A DNA stretch of 64,000 nt from Sipunculus nudus (GCA_026874595.1 CM049315.1:69947916-70011915); one strand, 5' to 3'. Positions 36,971 to 49,553 are shown, counted from the stretch's first letter. Numbers and translations: made by a program. Notes: generated by a model from the sequence alone, not told the origin.

Positions 36971-37543
36971 CTGGAAAGAGAGAAACACATGACATTGAAC
37001 TCTCCAGTTCAATAGTTGCCTGCCAAGTCATATATACAATTAAAACGGCGACAAATGTACAATAGGAAATATACACAGAATATACCCAGTTTTCGGAATT
37101 TACAGTTAACTTTCGCTAACACAATGTGCGGCACTTACAATGTGTTTACACATTGAGAACATTACATCTGATCGGATGACCACCTTTCGTCATAGATAAA
37201 TCAAACTTTCTGACAATATTAAGCAAAATAAGCGCGTAATAATTACTATGGTGATATTACAATTATTATGAAAATATAATGACTGACATACTCTAATGAA
37301 TAGTATACGATATTACAGACGACCACATTTGGCCATAGAATATTTTACCTTTTTGACCACATTTAGCGAAATAGTACGTGTATGATAATATTACCGTTAT
37401 TATGACAATATATTGACTGACCTACTCTACTGAATTAACATTGACACACTAATTCAGGATATACACTGAAAATTACGTACCTGGAAAGAGAGAAACACAT
37501 GACATTGAACTCTCCAGTTCAATAGTTGCATGCCTGCCAAGTG
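36971..37543. repeat. 49-bp exact direct repeats 510 bp apart, with tandem sequence between
   Basis: CTGGAAAGAGAGAAACACAT onward is identical at 36971-37019 and 37481-37529. Each copy contains a small hairpin, GAACT-CTCC-AGTTC. The second copy then has a 4-bp insertion. Between them, a block with AATATAATGACTGACATACT recurs as AATATATTGACTGACCTACT about 145 bp later. Confidence 0.75.
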
Positions 37544-37899
37544 ACGTTAATCGGAAAAACCAGGTACACTATTTATATGCAAATGAACAATATTACTAAT
37601 AATTGAATAAGTTCATCCAGTGTTTCACAAAACCATGTAAGCACTGGATGGTATTACCTATATTAAATATAACGCTTACTAATGCATCATACATATTATT
37701 ATACCTTGTTATTGCAGACAAATCATAAATTGACAAAAATTAATTATCGGGTCTAAGGTGACAACCCAGTTCCTATGCTCTGAGGTGGATTACAGCGTTG
37801 GCGCGCTGCTGACGAATAATACCACAGTGTGTGCACTCTTGCACGTACACAGGCCACAACAAATAAATAACAACCGAAACAGACGGCACTATACCCGGT

Positions 37900-37960
<61 letters not shown>

Positions 37961-38139
37961 AATAAGGCGCAATATTAAAAGAATAAAGTTTAAGTTTGAA
38001 AGTCAGTGATAATTTTTGAGTTGACTGCTGGCAACCCTGTGCGTAACACACAACTGACACTTTGTGATAAGGATGGACAAAACAACGTCTAATTTAACAT
38101 ATGATCATAAAATATCTACATGATTTTATTGATATGGTG
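37544..38139. repeat. Spacer with a (TA)n tract
   Basis: TA repeat at 37902-37956 in otherwise unremarkable sequence. Confidence 0.7.
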
Positions 38140-38590
38140 ATTAAAACAAGGGACCCATGGATCATAGTGCTCAGCTGAAGTTGATCTTGAAGGTAAAAAT
38201 CTAAAAAAAAAAACTAATGAAGATAAAGTCTGAGAGGAAAAGGTAATGTAAGCTAGATATTGGTTGACATGATTGATTTTAACTGCAAAGTAAGAAACCT
38301 TATTACAAATAATACTTTATGATCTGATCATGTGTTTTCTAACGATGAAACTGAAGCATGTGAGCAATTTGAAAACACGAGATCTATACTATTACCATGA
38401 TTAGTGGTTGACTCCTTGATAAGTTGTTAAAACCTCAGCAGATGAAACGTTTGTTCAATTAAATCCTATTTTTTTTATCATACCATCTTTTTCAATTTCA
38501 TAAATGTTATACAGTTGCCATATAACTAACGTCCCCAGTGTGCAAGTGTAAGGACTTTTGGTGGTGGTGGTGGGGGGGGGGGGGGGGGGG
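38140..38590. repeat. Dispersed repeat, copy B (see 400-830)
   Basis: Same order of blocks as 400-830, ending in AAGGACTTTTGGTGG and a G19 run at 38572-38590. Confidence 0.7.
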
Positions 38591-38863
38591 AGTTGGAGGC
38601 GCTGAATAGTGGGTGTGTAAACATCTCTGTATAGGTCTATACATATGGGGTATGAAATTTTATGCAGCAGTTAGTACAGGAAAAACAGTAGATGTATAAT
38701 TATTTAATATTTAGAAATGGACAGACGGACAGGTAGACGAACAAGGCTGATCATTTTATTTCCCATTCTCCTGAGGCAGGAAAATAATGAACGAAAGTTT
38801 GCATTAGATCCTCACTTTTTATTTAATCATGTTTGTTCAAGTTTATAAATTTCATACATTGAA

Positions 38864-38917
<54 letters not shown>

Positions 38918-39939
38918 TGATTTACATGTTAAAGTAAATTCAAAATTCTAAATATCAGCATCATTTATCGCTTATTTTGCTCATATTACATCACAATATG
39001 AACACTGATGGATTTACTCTTATTTAGAACCATAACTTGATTAAAAATATTCAAAAGGCAATAATTTCTTTAAAGGTGCCAAATTACCACAACATTGCAT
39101 TTTTAGATTACAGTGGAGATGAAATAGCTTTTCAGTTTTGGATATACAGTTCAAACAATAACAATTATTCAATTACACTTGATGTATATTGCTATAGGGG
39201 TGGGATATGGGGAGTGACTTGAGAATAACTGTGCACCTTTGACAGCAGGGGTGCTCCTGAGTGATGCATTTCTAATCGGGTAATCGGCTAATTGCTGTAT
39301 TAAGTGACCTACAGTGACCAGCAGTTGGCAGTTTGGATCTTGACAATGCAAGTGAATACATTAGAGCCCCCCCCCCCCCCCAAAAAAAAAAAAACTTAAT
39401 AACTAGCTTTGTTTGTGAGCTTTTATTTTCAAATGTTAATAGTTTGACAGATTAAATCCTTATTTGTGTATGCTGTGAAAATCATATCGGCAGTGCTTAC
39501 AGGAATAAAATGTGCCATGGTCAAAGCAGGGCAATGTTTAAGGTACTGATTTTACATTTATGCTAATAATTTGAGGAATTTACAAAATAAAAAAAAATCG
39601 ATCTAATTTCTTTCATACAATTCAATATTTATTAAATAGTTGTATCCTTGAAAAAATTCTCCAACATTAGCAGTTACCACGTTATGACAGAAAATATATA
39701 TTTCTTGCAATTTTGAGGTTCCTAATTAATGTTTCGGTCCATAACATTTACAAATTATATAATATTGACCTAATTTTTGGCCCGTTCATAGGAAATATAT
39801 AGCAGAATTTTATGAATGTTTATAAATATTGCAAACAAAGACGAGTGGTTTTGATATTAGGCAGTCTAGTTATGAAGTGTAACAACAGGTTTTTCCTTAA
39901 TTTCTCGAAGGACCGAAGTCGCATAATTTGGGGTTGGTC
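38591..39939. other. Non-coding stretch with TA and C/A tracts
   Basis: (TA)n at 38868-38915; C15 followed by A13 at 39367-39394. No gene recognised. Confidence 0.5.
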
Positions 39940-40115
39940 GGAGAAGTAAGAGAACTTATGGACATCTAACTGTATGTCAAATTTTGGATTTGTAGGGCTA
40001 TGGTTTCAAAACGTGCCAGTCTAACGGACAGACAGACAGACGGACGGATGACAGACAATGGATCATAACTTTATCCAAATGACTAATATATTGTCAGCTG
40101 AACTAAAAAATGTAA
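39940..40115 (+). repeat. Relic of a dispersed family with a GACAGACA box
   Basis: Contains ACGGACAGACAGACAGACGG and, further on, GTCAGCTGAACTAAAA, the same end box as the repeats at 3290-3640. It is probably an old interspersed element. Confidence 0.4.
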
Positions 40116-40699
40116 TGTATGTATACAGTTTGGACAGTGTTAAAGTTTTCCGGATAGCTTTGGTTATTGTTGCCATTTTCAGATAGTGATGCTCATGAGG
40201 TCCTTTAAATTCATAGATTGCTGATATTATTTAAATCTATACCAGTCTTTTAGTTCATACAATACACTTTATTTCAAAACTACTAGAACAATAATAAGCA
40301 TGAGAATAACCAACAGATCATTCATACAACACCGTTTGAACGCGAAAAAGGTATTTTCTGCTTTGTCAAATTTGATTATTTTCAAACTCCCGATCCCCCC
40401 CCCCACACACACACACACAAACAATTGCTTAGGACTTTTTTTCTAACATTAAGGCCATATTAAGGAATCAAAATCAGGTGGTTTTGCTTTCGTTGCAATA
40501 TGTGTGAGGTTGACAACGTATTTCGGGTAAAAATACCTGTACTATTATGCCTTCTTTCTTCGACAACTCAAATCGCGCAACTCGCATACCTTACATACAA
40601 CGTCCCACTTCCGGATTTTATAAATACTGCGCCCAGGATTGCACTTTGTTTACGTCTAATAGTTTTCAATACAAAGGAAGACAATTGAAGCTTGATTAT
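40116..40699. other. Non-coding stretch
   Basis: Short C and CA runs at about 40398-40420; no feature recognised. Confidence 0.45.
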
Positions 40700-40920
40700 T
40701 TGCGAAATGGTTAGAGCGATGAACTTGTGCGACACCAGTATTGGGTCGAATACAGGATCAACTCTACTCTACCCCCCCCCCCCCCCCGGATCATTGTTGA
40801 ACTCAAGAGCTGAAATTCTCTCCAAGTGCCGCCATCAAAACAAATTCACCCTGAAATATTTTAAAACCTAGCATTCGTACCAATTTTCAGCGTGCCCCAA
40901 ACCCCCCCCCCCCCCCCCCC
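40700..40920 (+). mobile_element. Possible tRNA-derived SINE relic, with C runs
   Basis: TGGTTAGAGCGATGAACT followed by GGGTCGAATAC (about 40708-40752) resembles RNA polymerase III A and B boxes of a tRNA-derived SINE. A similar but weaker pair lies near 41527-41575. C16 and C19 runs follow at 40772-40787 and 40902-40920. Confidence 0.3.
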
Positions 40921-41235
40921 ATATTATTGATGAAATAAAATAATGTTACCTAACGACGCTGTTAAGTCATTTTTAACGCAGCACCACTGAACCTTGTCAT
41001 GCGGCAACCATTGCGGGAGGGGAGATATGACGTCACAGAGGCTCGACTGTGCCAAACGACATCTTGGATGGGTTGTCAGGTCCTTGCTCATGGTGCCTGT
41101 AGGGTGCGCTGCGGCCTCTTTAAATAGTCAGGAATATTAAGGTTTTTTTTTTGCCTCTAGGATGTCAGATGTGGCTAAACTAATAGGCTGCAGCTCTGAA
41201 TAGGATTCATAAGGGGTGTGCTTTATTTCTGAGAT
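40921..41235. other. Non-coding stretch
   Basis: A CRE core (TGACGTCA) at about 41029; no gene recognised. Confidence 0.4.
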
Positions 41236-41459
41236 TCAGTCAAGCTCACTTTGTGAAATATCGGTGAATAGAAAATCTAGTCTGTTGTCACATAAATCTG
41301 AAATCCCAAACTTTTTCATATAAATAAACAAGGGTAAATCTGACCGTAAATCTGACCGTTTAATATCATGGAATATTGTCATAATCCCGTTTATTGTTAT
41401 GCTTGAAACCCTTGCCAGTGCGTAGTTAATATCAAATGCCGACAAATCCAGCCAAAAGG
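41236..41459 (-). CDS. Candidate 3'-terminal exon, unknown protein
   Basis: On the minus strand a T-rich tract and AACAG acceptor precede an open frame with residues WLDLSAFDINYALARVS, then FHDIKRSDLRSDL and LDFLFTDISQSELD, ending in TGA. An AATAAA poly(A) signal follows the stop by only eight bases. Composition is protein-like. It might be a genuine last exon, a processed-pseudogene fragment or chance. No family is recognised and no partner exon was found. Confidence 0.3.
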
Positions 41460-41678
41460 CTGTTATCGATCAGGTGTATAAAAAAATCTAAGACTATTAT
41501 ATATCTCCTTCCCGTGCAAGGCAGTCCTGGTGCAGTGATTAATACTCGCATGTCACTCAAAGTCAGTTAGCGAATTAGACCCTATTTTTTTAAAGAAAAA
41601 ATGTTAATCCATTGTTCATCAATGATTTTTGTTCTGTTTGTTTATCCAGTAAAACCTGCATTGATCCCTTAATAGTGT

Positions 41679-41680
<2 letters not shown>
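41460..41680. other. Short spacer with a weak SINE-like A box
   Basis: TGGTGCAGTGATTAATAC at about 41530 recalls a tRNA-type A box; otherwise nothing recognised. Confidence 0.25.
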
Positions 41681-41751
<71 letters not shown>

Positions 41752-41881
41752 TTTTTTAAAATGCCGGAATGTATGCCCGCCTGTTTGACTTACTTTTCAT
41801 ACGCCCGTGTATGACCCATGTTTCTATACATGATATTTAATATCTGCTCTGTATTCTTTTTTTCAGTCAGAAGAACATACC

Positions 41882-41930
<49 letters not shown>

Positions 41931-42413
41931 ACACATTTTAAAAATATAATGAATAATATAATAAAATAAAAATATATTATAAATATATGATATATTTGAT
42001 ACGAATATATATAATGAATAGTATAACAAAATTAAAATATATTATAGTACATACTATGTATTTGATATATGATAAATACAAGAAGAATTGAATGGTAAAA
42101 CATTCATAAAATGGGTCCAGGTGATGTCCATGATGTTCAATAAATACATAACTGATTATACTTTATAAATTTTATTGATGCATCTGATTTGAAAAAAAAA
42201 ATGTGATAAAATTCATAGAAATGCAGATTATATATTATATATATATATTAAATGTCTGATTAAATGTCTGTACGTACAAAATTAATGTTAATAAACATAA
42301 TTACAAATCAGTTTTTAGTGAATGGGCTTATGTATATATGCCTGATTAAAATATTGTATAGGCCTAAACAGGAGCAACTTTTCACAAACGTCCCTCAGCC
42401 CGGAGGAAGGTTG

Positions 42414-42465
<52 letters not shown>
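41681..42465. repeat. Three TA tracts in AT-rich sequence
   Basis: (TA)n at 41681-41746, 41882-41930 and 42417-42465. Between the second and third, an AT-rich segment with TATATTATA-type units is partly repeated. Confidence 0.85.
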
Positions 42466-42467
<2 letters not shown>

Positions 42468-43509
42468 GCTTGTTCCAGTGAACATGGCCCATACTAAACA
42501 TGTCAAACATTCATTATATTTATCATGTGCTCTCTGTCCTCTCATCAATCATACATTTATACCTCTTCTAAAGGTAAATTTACATTTCAATTTGGATTTA
42601 TACATGTGTAGATATTCTAATTTACGATCAACACGGTCAACAAACAACACGATATGTGTCACCGCAGCACAGGAAAAACATAAACCATTTTACCCCTTCT
42701 GGTAAAATGGACTCTTCCAGCCAATCCAGGGCAACGTCCTTGACCCCTTGTTTACAAGCGCCTCTTGGAGAAACTGTCGCAAAGTTTGTAGACTGATTCT
42801 CACATTTAAGAAAAAAATCGATTAAGAAAACAAAATGCAAGGTACAGTTTTATATTAAGATGGAAAATTAGGCGGATGTTTCTTCTACCCCATTTTGTTA
42901 GATTTGTTATGATATCTATCTTCACTTTTTTTTCTCTCGCAAAAAATTGGTGGACCATAGGTCGTGGAACGAAGTATACTAAATACCAACAGCCTGAATT
43001 ACATTTTTCTAGTATATCTAGTTTATTTAAGTAGAACACGTTTTAATTTTTTTCTTCTAATGATCCTACTTTTAAACCGAAAATTCAAGTGAAATATACA
43101 GACACAGCAACAATCCAGTCTTAATAATTTTTAATTAGAGTGAAAATTACCTTAAAAATATCTCAGTCTGGACTTGGGCAGATATGTTTACGTAGTGTTG
43201 TAAAGTAATCACGTGCGTCTCGTATATTTTCTTCATATAAACACACACAGGAAATTTATATTAAAATAGTGGAATGAGTGCCTTCAAATAATCTAGCTTA
43301 TACGTATTCATATATCTTGTTAAAACACTACTAATGGTTCTGATTTTCTGACATAAATTCCTGGAATATTTAAACAAGCGTCCAGAAAAAAGTCCACGCC
43401 GCGGTAGTAACCGTAAATTACTCAACCAACGCAGGCTTTATGCTCCGCCCCTTTTACCGAATTAGGCAAATGAGCCTCCAAAACGCTCCTACACAGAAGG
43501 CTTTTTGCG

Positions 43510-43510
<1 letters not shown>
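42466..43510. other. Non-coding stretch
   Basis: No convincing exon, repeat or RNA gene. Confidence 0.45.

Positions 43511-43562
<52 letters not shown>
43511..43562. repeat. (AC)n(AT)n compound microsatellite
   Basis: About 17 CA units followed directly by about 9 AT units. Confidence 0.95.
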
Positions 43563-43564
<2 letters not shown>

Positions 43565-43618
43565 ATCATGAAGGAATTAAAAATCAACAATAAACAATAT
43601 CGTGATCAGAACGATATG

Positions 43619-43828
43619 TTAATATGAGTTACAATCCATAACACTTTGTGGTACCAATAGAACTGATATATTTTCGTCAAACATGTCTACGAACGTCATT
43701 ATCCCCATGGCCTGTATGGTTTTAAACTGGCCTAATATTAGACTGGCGGGGAGACAGTTAACTTTAAGGTTGGTGAAATACTTGTTTATTATATGCAACT
43801 CTACATATCCTGATTTTAACAATTGCAT
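43619..43828 (-). other. Open frame of 69 residues, doubtful
   Basis: It starts at a true ATG (MQLLKSGYVELHIINKYF) and has mixed, protein-like composition, but no splice signals, homology or poly(A) signal support it. Confidence 0.2.
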
Positions 43829-44018
43829 ATGATGTTGACAGCAACAATTAAGGAGAAGATTGGGCGGGGCTCGTCCGGACCATGAGTCGGTCTAAGGCGT
43901 CTTTAAATTTTAAAAATATATTTATCCTTGCGGTTTATACAGCATGGTGCGCCCTTAAGCCCCAATGATTTACGGAAAAGTGGATGGAATGAAGACACAG
44001 CATACACGCTGACAAAAG

Positions 44019-44020
<2 letters not shown>

Positions 44021-44055
<35 letters not shown>
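44021..44055. repeat. (TA)n tract
   Basis: About 17 TA units. Confidence 0.9.
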
Positions 44056-44062
<7 letters not shown>

Positions 44063-44092
44063 CATGAAAAGGTCTTTCTCAATGTATAAATT

Positions 44093-44900
44093 ATAATAAT
44101 AATAATAATAATTTATTTTATAAAGCGTAAAATCCATGATGATACATGCTCTAAAACGCTATTACATAACTAGAATACAATCATTAAACATACCATTGTA
44201 AGAATATGAAATTAAAGTCCAGTTGACTAAAATATTACATTCAGAAGCTTACAGTATTAAATAAGACATATATAAGTCAATAGTTCAATTATCTGTTAAA
44301 ACTTCCATAATTCCACTAAAATGTTCAAACATTTCACTATCAATAGTATAAAATATCGTACAAAATGACTTGGCATAAAATATTCCATGAGCAAATATGT
44401 TTTTAATTTACTTTCAAATTCTCAGAGACTGGTGGCTTCTCTTAGAGTATCTGGTGGGACATTCCACAGTTCCGGGCCAACAACACTGAATGCCCGATTT
44501 TGTACACAGGACGATTTGGTAAAAGGCACGACCAGTAAGTTTTTAGCTGCTGACCGAAGGCTTCTCAATGGAGTATAACTGTGAATAAGCTCTTGAAGGT
44601 AAAGAGGAGCTTAATTATTAATTGCCTTATACACAAGAATTAACATTTTTAATTTTACCCTTTGCACAACGGGCAGCCAATGCAGAGAATACAAAATTGG
44701 AATAATATGACCTGATTTTGAAGCACCCGTAATAATCCTAGCCGCAGCATTCTGTATACTTTGCAGTCTATTTGTTAATGATGAGGGAGTTCCACACAAG
44801 AGTGCATTGCAGTAATCTAATTTAGAAGTAATAAAAGAATTAACTATTTGCTCCAAAGACTCTCTGTTCACAAACTTTCTTATTTTACTAATATTACGAA
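44093..44900 (-). pseudogene. LINE 3' end (C-terminal RT region, CR1/L2-like), 5'-truncated
   Basis: Minus-strand residues include FITSKLDYCNALLCG, RLQSIQNAAARIITG and LHWLPVVQRVKLKMLI. Then, after an in-frame TAA at 44611, come APLYLQELIHSYTP, SCVQNRAFSVVGPELWN, PPDTLREATSL and KLKTYL. This is the standard C-terminus of CR1/L2/jockey-like reverse transcriptases. The 3' end runs into (ATT)n at 44093-44112 on the minus strand, a typical tail. The element lacks its catalytic domain and carries a stop, so it is dead. Confidence 0.85.
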
Positions 44901-45369
44901 TATATATATATATATATATGAAGCCTTGCAGACTGCCACTACATGGGCTTCCATAGATGCATGTGAATAAAAAATAACACCAATATTATGACCTAGAAAT
45001 AAAGGGAAACAGTAGTAAAACTTTATGCAAGTCCGAGTGATATTTTCATGTTTATAAAATTACTCTCATGCTATAATTTCCTTTGCGTATATTTACTATC
45101 TGGAAAGTTTTCCTCAATATTATAGCAAAGGCGGCTTTTTTTTGGGGGGGGGGGGATTGCCCCCTGCAGCTCTCCTTCACTACGCCCCTGCAGAGCATGA
45201 CTGCTCATGAAAGTTCAATGAATGTGACAATTTCAGGACCAAATGGTAGTTCTACGGACACTTAAAGATGCCTATTCACCTATAACTATTGAAAATAAAT
45301 AATGTATTTCTGGCTTCCTATAGGTATATATTAATGACAAAAGAGTAATTCTGGTTATGAAAAGCAGAC
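44901..45369. other. Spacer with a hAT-like terminus
   Basis: TA tract at 44900-44919 and G12 at 45144-45155. CTACGCCCCTG ending at about 45189 is the typical right end of a hAT element, suggesting a truncated MITE. Confidence 0.35.
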
Positions 45370-45530
45370 ATGGGGCCTATTACTGTTTTCAATAATAGGG
45401 CCTATTACTATTACTTTGGGTGTTTGCCTATTACTATTAACTAATATTTAGTGTTTCAACAAAAGTAATAGGTGGCTATAACTATTACTTTACTCCTATT
45501 ACTATTACTATTAACTATGACTGGTTTAAT
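45370..45530. repeat. CCTATTACTATTA-rich repeat, left copy
   Basis: Imperfect repeats of GCCTATTACTATTA; a matching block lies at 47163-47325. Confidence 0.65.
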
Positions 45531-46774
45531 AAAAATAAGTAAAAACATTTAATCATGAAGAATCTTATGTTGATCGCTTGTTAGGCCACACTAAAATATG
45601 TTACCAACCACTAAATAAACAAGAAATGGTGCATGAATAGTTCATAACTAAATCAAGTGTCCGTTGCACCTGATGAACATAAGCAGTTGCATCCCCCAGG
45701 TGGCAAGTGTACCAGTGTGGTACAGACAAGAGCCCCCCCCCCCCCAAATTTTGCAAGCTTTATTTTAAATTTTAGATTATTTTTTAAAATGTATGGCTTC
45801 ATTTAAAATTCTTTAAAGTTAGTCCTGTTACAGTGCAGGAGTAACTGTGCAGTAGTAGAATATTGTATATATAGATAATTAATGAGTCACTTAATTGATT
45901 ATCAACAATATAACATCAACAATATATACATCTGTATTATCATGAATGATTATTCATCAATTACTGATTATATGCATTTTCATTTGACTGATTATTCTTA
46001 TTTTCATAACCTTACTAGTGTAAGGTATACACTGATATTTTTTTGTATATTTAACCAAAAATATAAAATATATAGTAAATTTTAATTTTGAGTTATTTTT
46101 AATTGAGTAATCCAAAAGAGGGGAAGGAGGGGGGGGGCTTGTCCTACAACCAGCAATGTTCTGGTCTGAAGATTATTCCTGCAGTCCTAAAGACGCATTC
46201 AACAGGGGTTGAAGTAGGCAAGAGAGGCAAGATAGGCAAGATAAGGGTTTGAGGGCTCTTTCAGGGGGTTTCACTTTTGCCTACTCATATATAGATACCT
46301 AGTTTATTAAGATGCTGCAATAATCAGTGAGCCTTGGCGATGCGTAAACTTTGTCCTCATCATAAGAGTATGGTTTCCTTCATTGTATCAGGGTGGGTAT
46401 CTGAAAATGTTCCTATTATTATTTACCTGTTTCACATAACTGAAAATCCTTTGTAATTTAACAAAATTCAAATTGCAACTGAATGCAGTTGCATAGTTTA
46501 CTTTGAAAGAAACACTAACTCAATATTACATGTACATTTCATTTTCTGCCTTAAATCAAATGTACTTCCGCACTATTGTCATCCAGTTTCATCTGGGAGG
46601 TGAGTCATGTTTATAACATAAGGCTAACAATGTTTTCATGGAGTGTTCCTTTCTGACTGGTGACAACATAATTGCAAGAAATATGTCACACACAGGAAAT
46701 AAAAGTCACAATTTTGGGTAGGAAATAAAGTCACAGAAGAAAGCCACAAAATTGGAAAGGAAATAGTCACAGAT
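45531..46774. other. Non-coding stretch between two similar repeats
   Basis: C13 run at about 45733-45745; GGCAAGA repeated three times near 46218-46242. No gene recognised. Confidence 0.4.
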
Positions 46775-47086
46775 TTGTGTTTAAAAAGGAACATTTTAGT
46801 CATAATTTTTAGTTGGGAAACAATCACCAGGTATGAGTTAACCTTTGGTGATCTGCCTGACTGGGTTTTGGCTCAGCTACCAGTTGCTTATACACAAACA
46901 TCAAAGGGCATGGTTGTACTGTGCTTCGATTGTAAAGAGCTACCAGTATTCATGGAAAACACCTACATTGATGTACCAACAGTGCAGTCATCATGTGCTA
47001 TTGTTGTTAGTAAGAACATCATGGCCCAGGATAAGCCTGTGCCACCTGTTAATGAGCATGAAAGCATGCAGGTTCACCTCAGCTGA
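46775..47086 (+). other. Protein-like open frame, unidentified
   Basis: From about 46838 the frame has mixed composition unlike its AT-rich flanks: ELTFGDLPDWVLAQLPVAYT, VVLCFDCKELPVFMENTYI and QSSCAIVVSKNIMAQDKPV. It ends in TGA at 47084-47086. It sits between two CCTATTA-type repeat blocks. It could be an exon, an element-derived coding relic or chance; no family is recognised. Confidence 0.25.
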
Positions 47087-47162
47087 GGCCCTTATCAGTG
47101 TTCCTGCTGACTTGCACTCAGGCCCACAAACTCTTTATTACCCCCAGACTGGTAATAGTTAA

Positions 47163-47325
47163 AGTAATAGCTATTGATCTATTACTCATCTGCCTATTAC
47201 TATTACTATTACTATTATTCTACATTTTTGGACTGCCTATTATCTATTATTGCCTATTACTGGTGAAAAGTAATTGAATTACTGCCTATTACTATTATCT
47301 ATTATCTATTACTATTACCCCATGA
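47163..47325. repeat. CCTATTACTATTA-rich repeat, right copy
   Basis: Imperfect CTATTACTATTA units like those at 45370-45530. Confidence 0.7.
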
Positions 47326-48279
47326 CTGATGAAAATTTCTTAAAAAGCCTCCGTGAAGGATGTGTATACTTGTTTATCAACAATTTGTTTGTAAACACAG
47401 CAATGTTGACAAACGGGAAAAACATGTAACCTGAGGTGGTAGGTTGCATGTATGCGGAAGTAGAAAGGTCACTTGTTGCAAAACGCCATTTGCAAAGCTC
47501 TAGCTTATCTGACTTGCCGCCCGATGTCCTTGTTGAATTTGTTTTGATTATTTTTGCAGCCCCCCCCCCCCTCCCCCCCCCCCCATTATAAACACCTTGA
47601 TGATATAACAAAACAAGCAGCCTAAGTGCAGTGATCTTTACGTGTTTCGGCCTATTTTTATAAAAGCTACAAGGGATTACCTTTAGTTTATACAGGTCAG
47701 ATAGGTGATTAGGCTCCTTTAAGCAATTAAGTTGCAGATTATTCACCGTTGGATAAAATTCATGTAAAGGAATTAAATTTGCAAAAAAGGTCGGAGACCT
47801 ACAGTTGCAGTAGGTGAGCTTAAACAGGCGAACATATAAATATGACCAGAAATCTTCCACAACAAAATCCCCGTCACTTTCACGATAAATGAAAAGAACA
47901 TTTATAATATTAGAATCATTCCATTTTTATCACAATCAATGGTGACAAACGTATGGTAGTCAGTGGCGTCATGGTCTTTTGATTAATAATATACCTCTTC
48001 TATTCTGACGTGTGCTTGATCGGCCGTTCTGGGAAAAAATGCTTGAATCAACAAAGAAAAGATTACAAAAATAAATCGTTCAATTGACTCTGAGAACAAA
48101 AAATGGTGCAGGCGGATAACTTTTTTTTTTCTTTTCTTTGTTTTGATTAACCGGTCGAGACAAAATGCGAAAATGTTGCAGCTTATGCTAGGGAAGATAT
48201 AAAATTGAAATGTAATGAACTACCAAATGTTATACAATGTTCATTAATACCTATACAATGAAGATTTCGCAGTATATAG
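47326..48279. other. Non-coding stretch with a C tract
   Basis: Split C run at 47560-47584. CAGTGGCGTCA at about 47960 resembles a hAT end. No gene recognised. Confidence 0.45.
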
Positions 48280-48870
48280 TGGAGCTTACAGACTCATATG
48301 AAGGCTCCCTGTCAAGCTGCTAACCAACATTTGAGAAATACTGGAAAATCGTGAGATTTCTAAGAATGCAAGAACTTTAACCCTCACGCAAAGGTCTGGG
48401 CCAATAACACCTATCATGAAGGAGCTACATTGAAGAAGATTGACTTTAAAGTCATTTTGTTTAAATTTAAGGAGCTCCATTTACAGGCACTCACTTACTT
48501 CCACCAGTCGTAAGAGCCAGAAGGGTCCATATATAAACAAAATTATTGCCTTCTTGTTCTCCCTTAAAAAAAGAAGCTCTGCTTTATGCTAGCTTTCCTA
48601 GCGGTACAGTACCCTTAATACCGGAATGCGACCCTTGACATACGGATTTTTATCTGTACGCCCCATAAGCGGTTTGATAAGGGCACGGAAATACAAGAGG
48701 AAATTATTCTGAGAGCGGTCTGAAGGTGGGAATATATCTGCAGAGAGTTTGGTGGCTAGTGATCTCGTATTTTCCAGGTAGAAGGCGGAGAAACGCTCTG
48801 ACCGTGACCGCGCTCTCTTGTAAAATATAGAAGAATTTTATCAATTAACAAAGTGGGCTACACTTATAAA
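48280..48870. repeat. Block related to the 3' UTR region of the PLK4-like gene
   Basis: The right part (about 48660-48870) aligns with 57065-57270. Shared segments include GGTTTGATAAGGG/GGTTTTATAAGGG, AGGAAATTA-TCTGAGAG versus AGGAAATGTA-TCGGAAG, GTCTGAAGGT/GTCTTAAGGT, ATATATCTGC/AATTTATCTGC and TGTAAAATATAGAA/CGTAAATTATAGAA, plus a GCGCGGTC box. The left part is less certain. This suggests either a repeat family or a duplicated remnant of the downstream locus. Confidence 0.5.
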
Positions 48871-49491
48871 TATTTTAGATTGAAAACTAATCCTATATTG
48901 TTCACGTTTTAGTGGCCTTGACTGTGCGATACAACTTGGAGAGTTGTAGGTGTCAGTCTTGACCAAGCGCACGGTCATGAAACGGGGTCAAATTATCATA
49001 ACCGCCCATACGTAGCAAAAGATATCTTTTTTTTGTATTCAGCCTATCTACGTAATCTGAAAATGTAACTTATATTATGAATTATAATATATAATTAGAA
49101 TTATAATGTTTTCTACAATGAATAAAACACAAAAAACTAAATCAGTCCCTTACTATAAAATCAACACTATCAACAGTCAACATAACGTTTAGTTAAATAC
49201 TAAGTCTCTCATGCAATTAAAAGTTAGTTTACAACCCGGAAATCTCCTATTTTACGGCGGGATTTTCACTTTTTTTTTCTTTATATAAATTTACCTATAA
49301 ATATTAGCCATATCATACAAACTTGTAGTTAACCGCGAGTTAATTTCAATGTGTTCCTTCATTTTATGAAGTTTCGAGGGTATGAATAAAAATTGTTTTA
49401 TGTATGGGTTAATTAGTTAAATGATATTACAATGCTGGGGTTAATTATCTTAAAACCTCTTCACGGTATAGACATTTAAGGTAGCCCTAAT

Positions 49492-49492
<1 letters not shown>
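48871..49492. other. AT-rich non-coding stretch
   Basis: No feature recognised. Confidence 0.5.

Positions 49493-49549
<57 letters not shown>
49493..49549. repeat. (TA)n tract
   Basis: About 28 TA units. Confidence 0.95.

Positions 49550-49553
<4 letters not shown>

Noticed and set aside
40700-41580. tRNA genes
   Set aside because: Only isolated A- and B-box-like motifs are present; no cloverleaf can be formed, so at most these are SINE relics.
47315-47860. Minus-strand 181-residue frame
   Set aside because: It has no true ATG at its start and runs through a C/G homopolymer coding poly-Gly; nothing resembles a domain.
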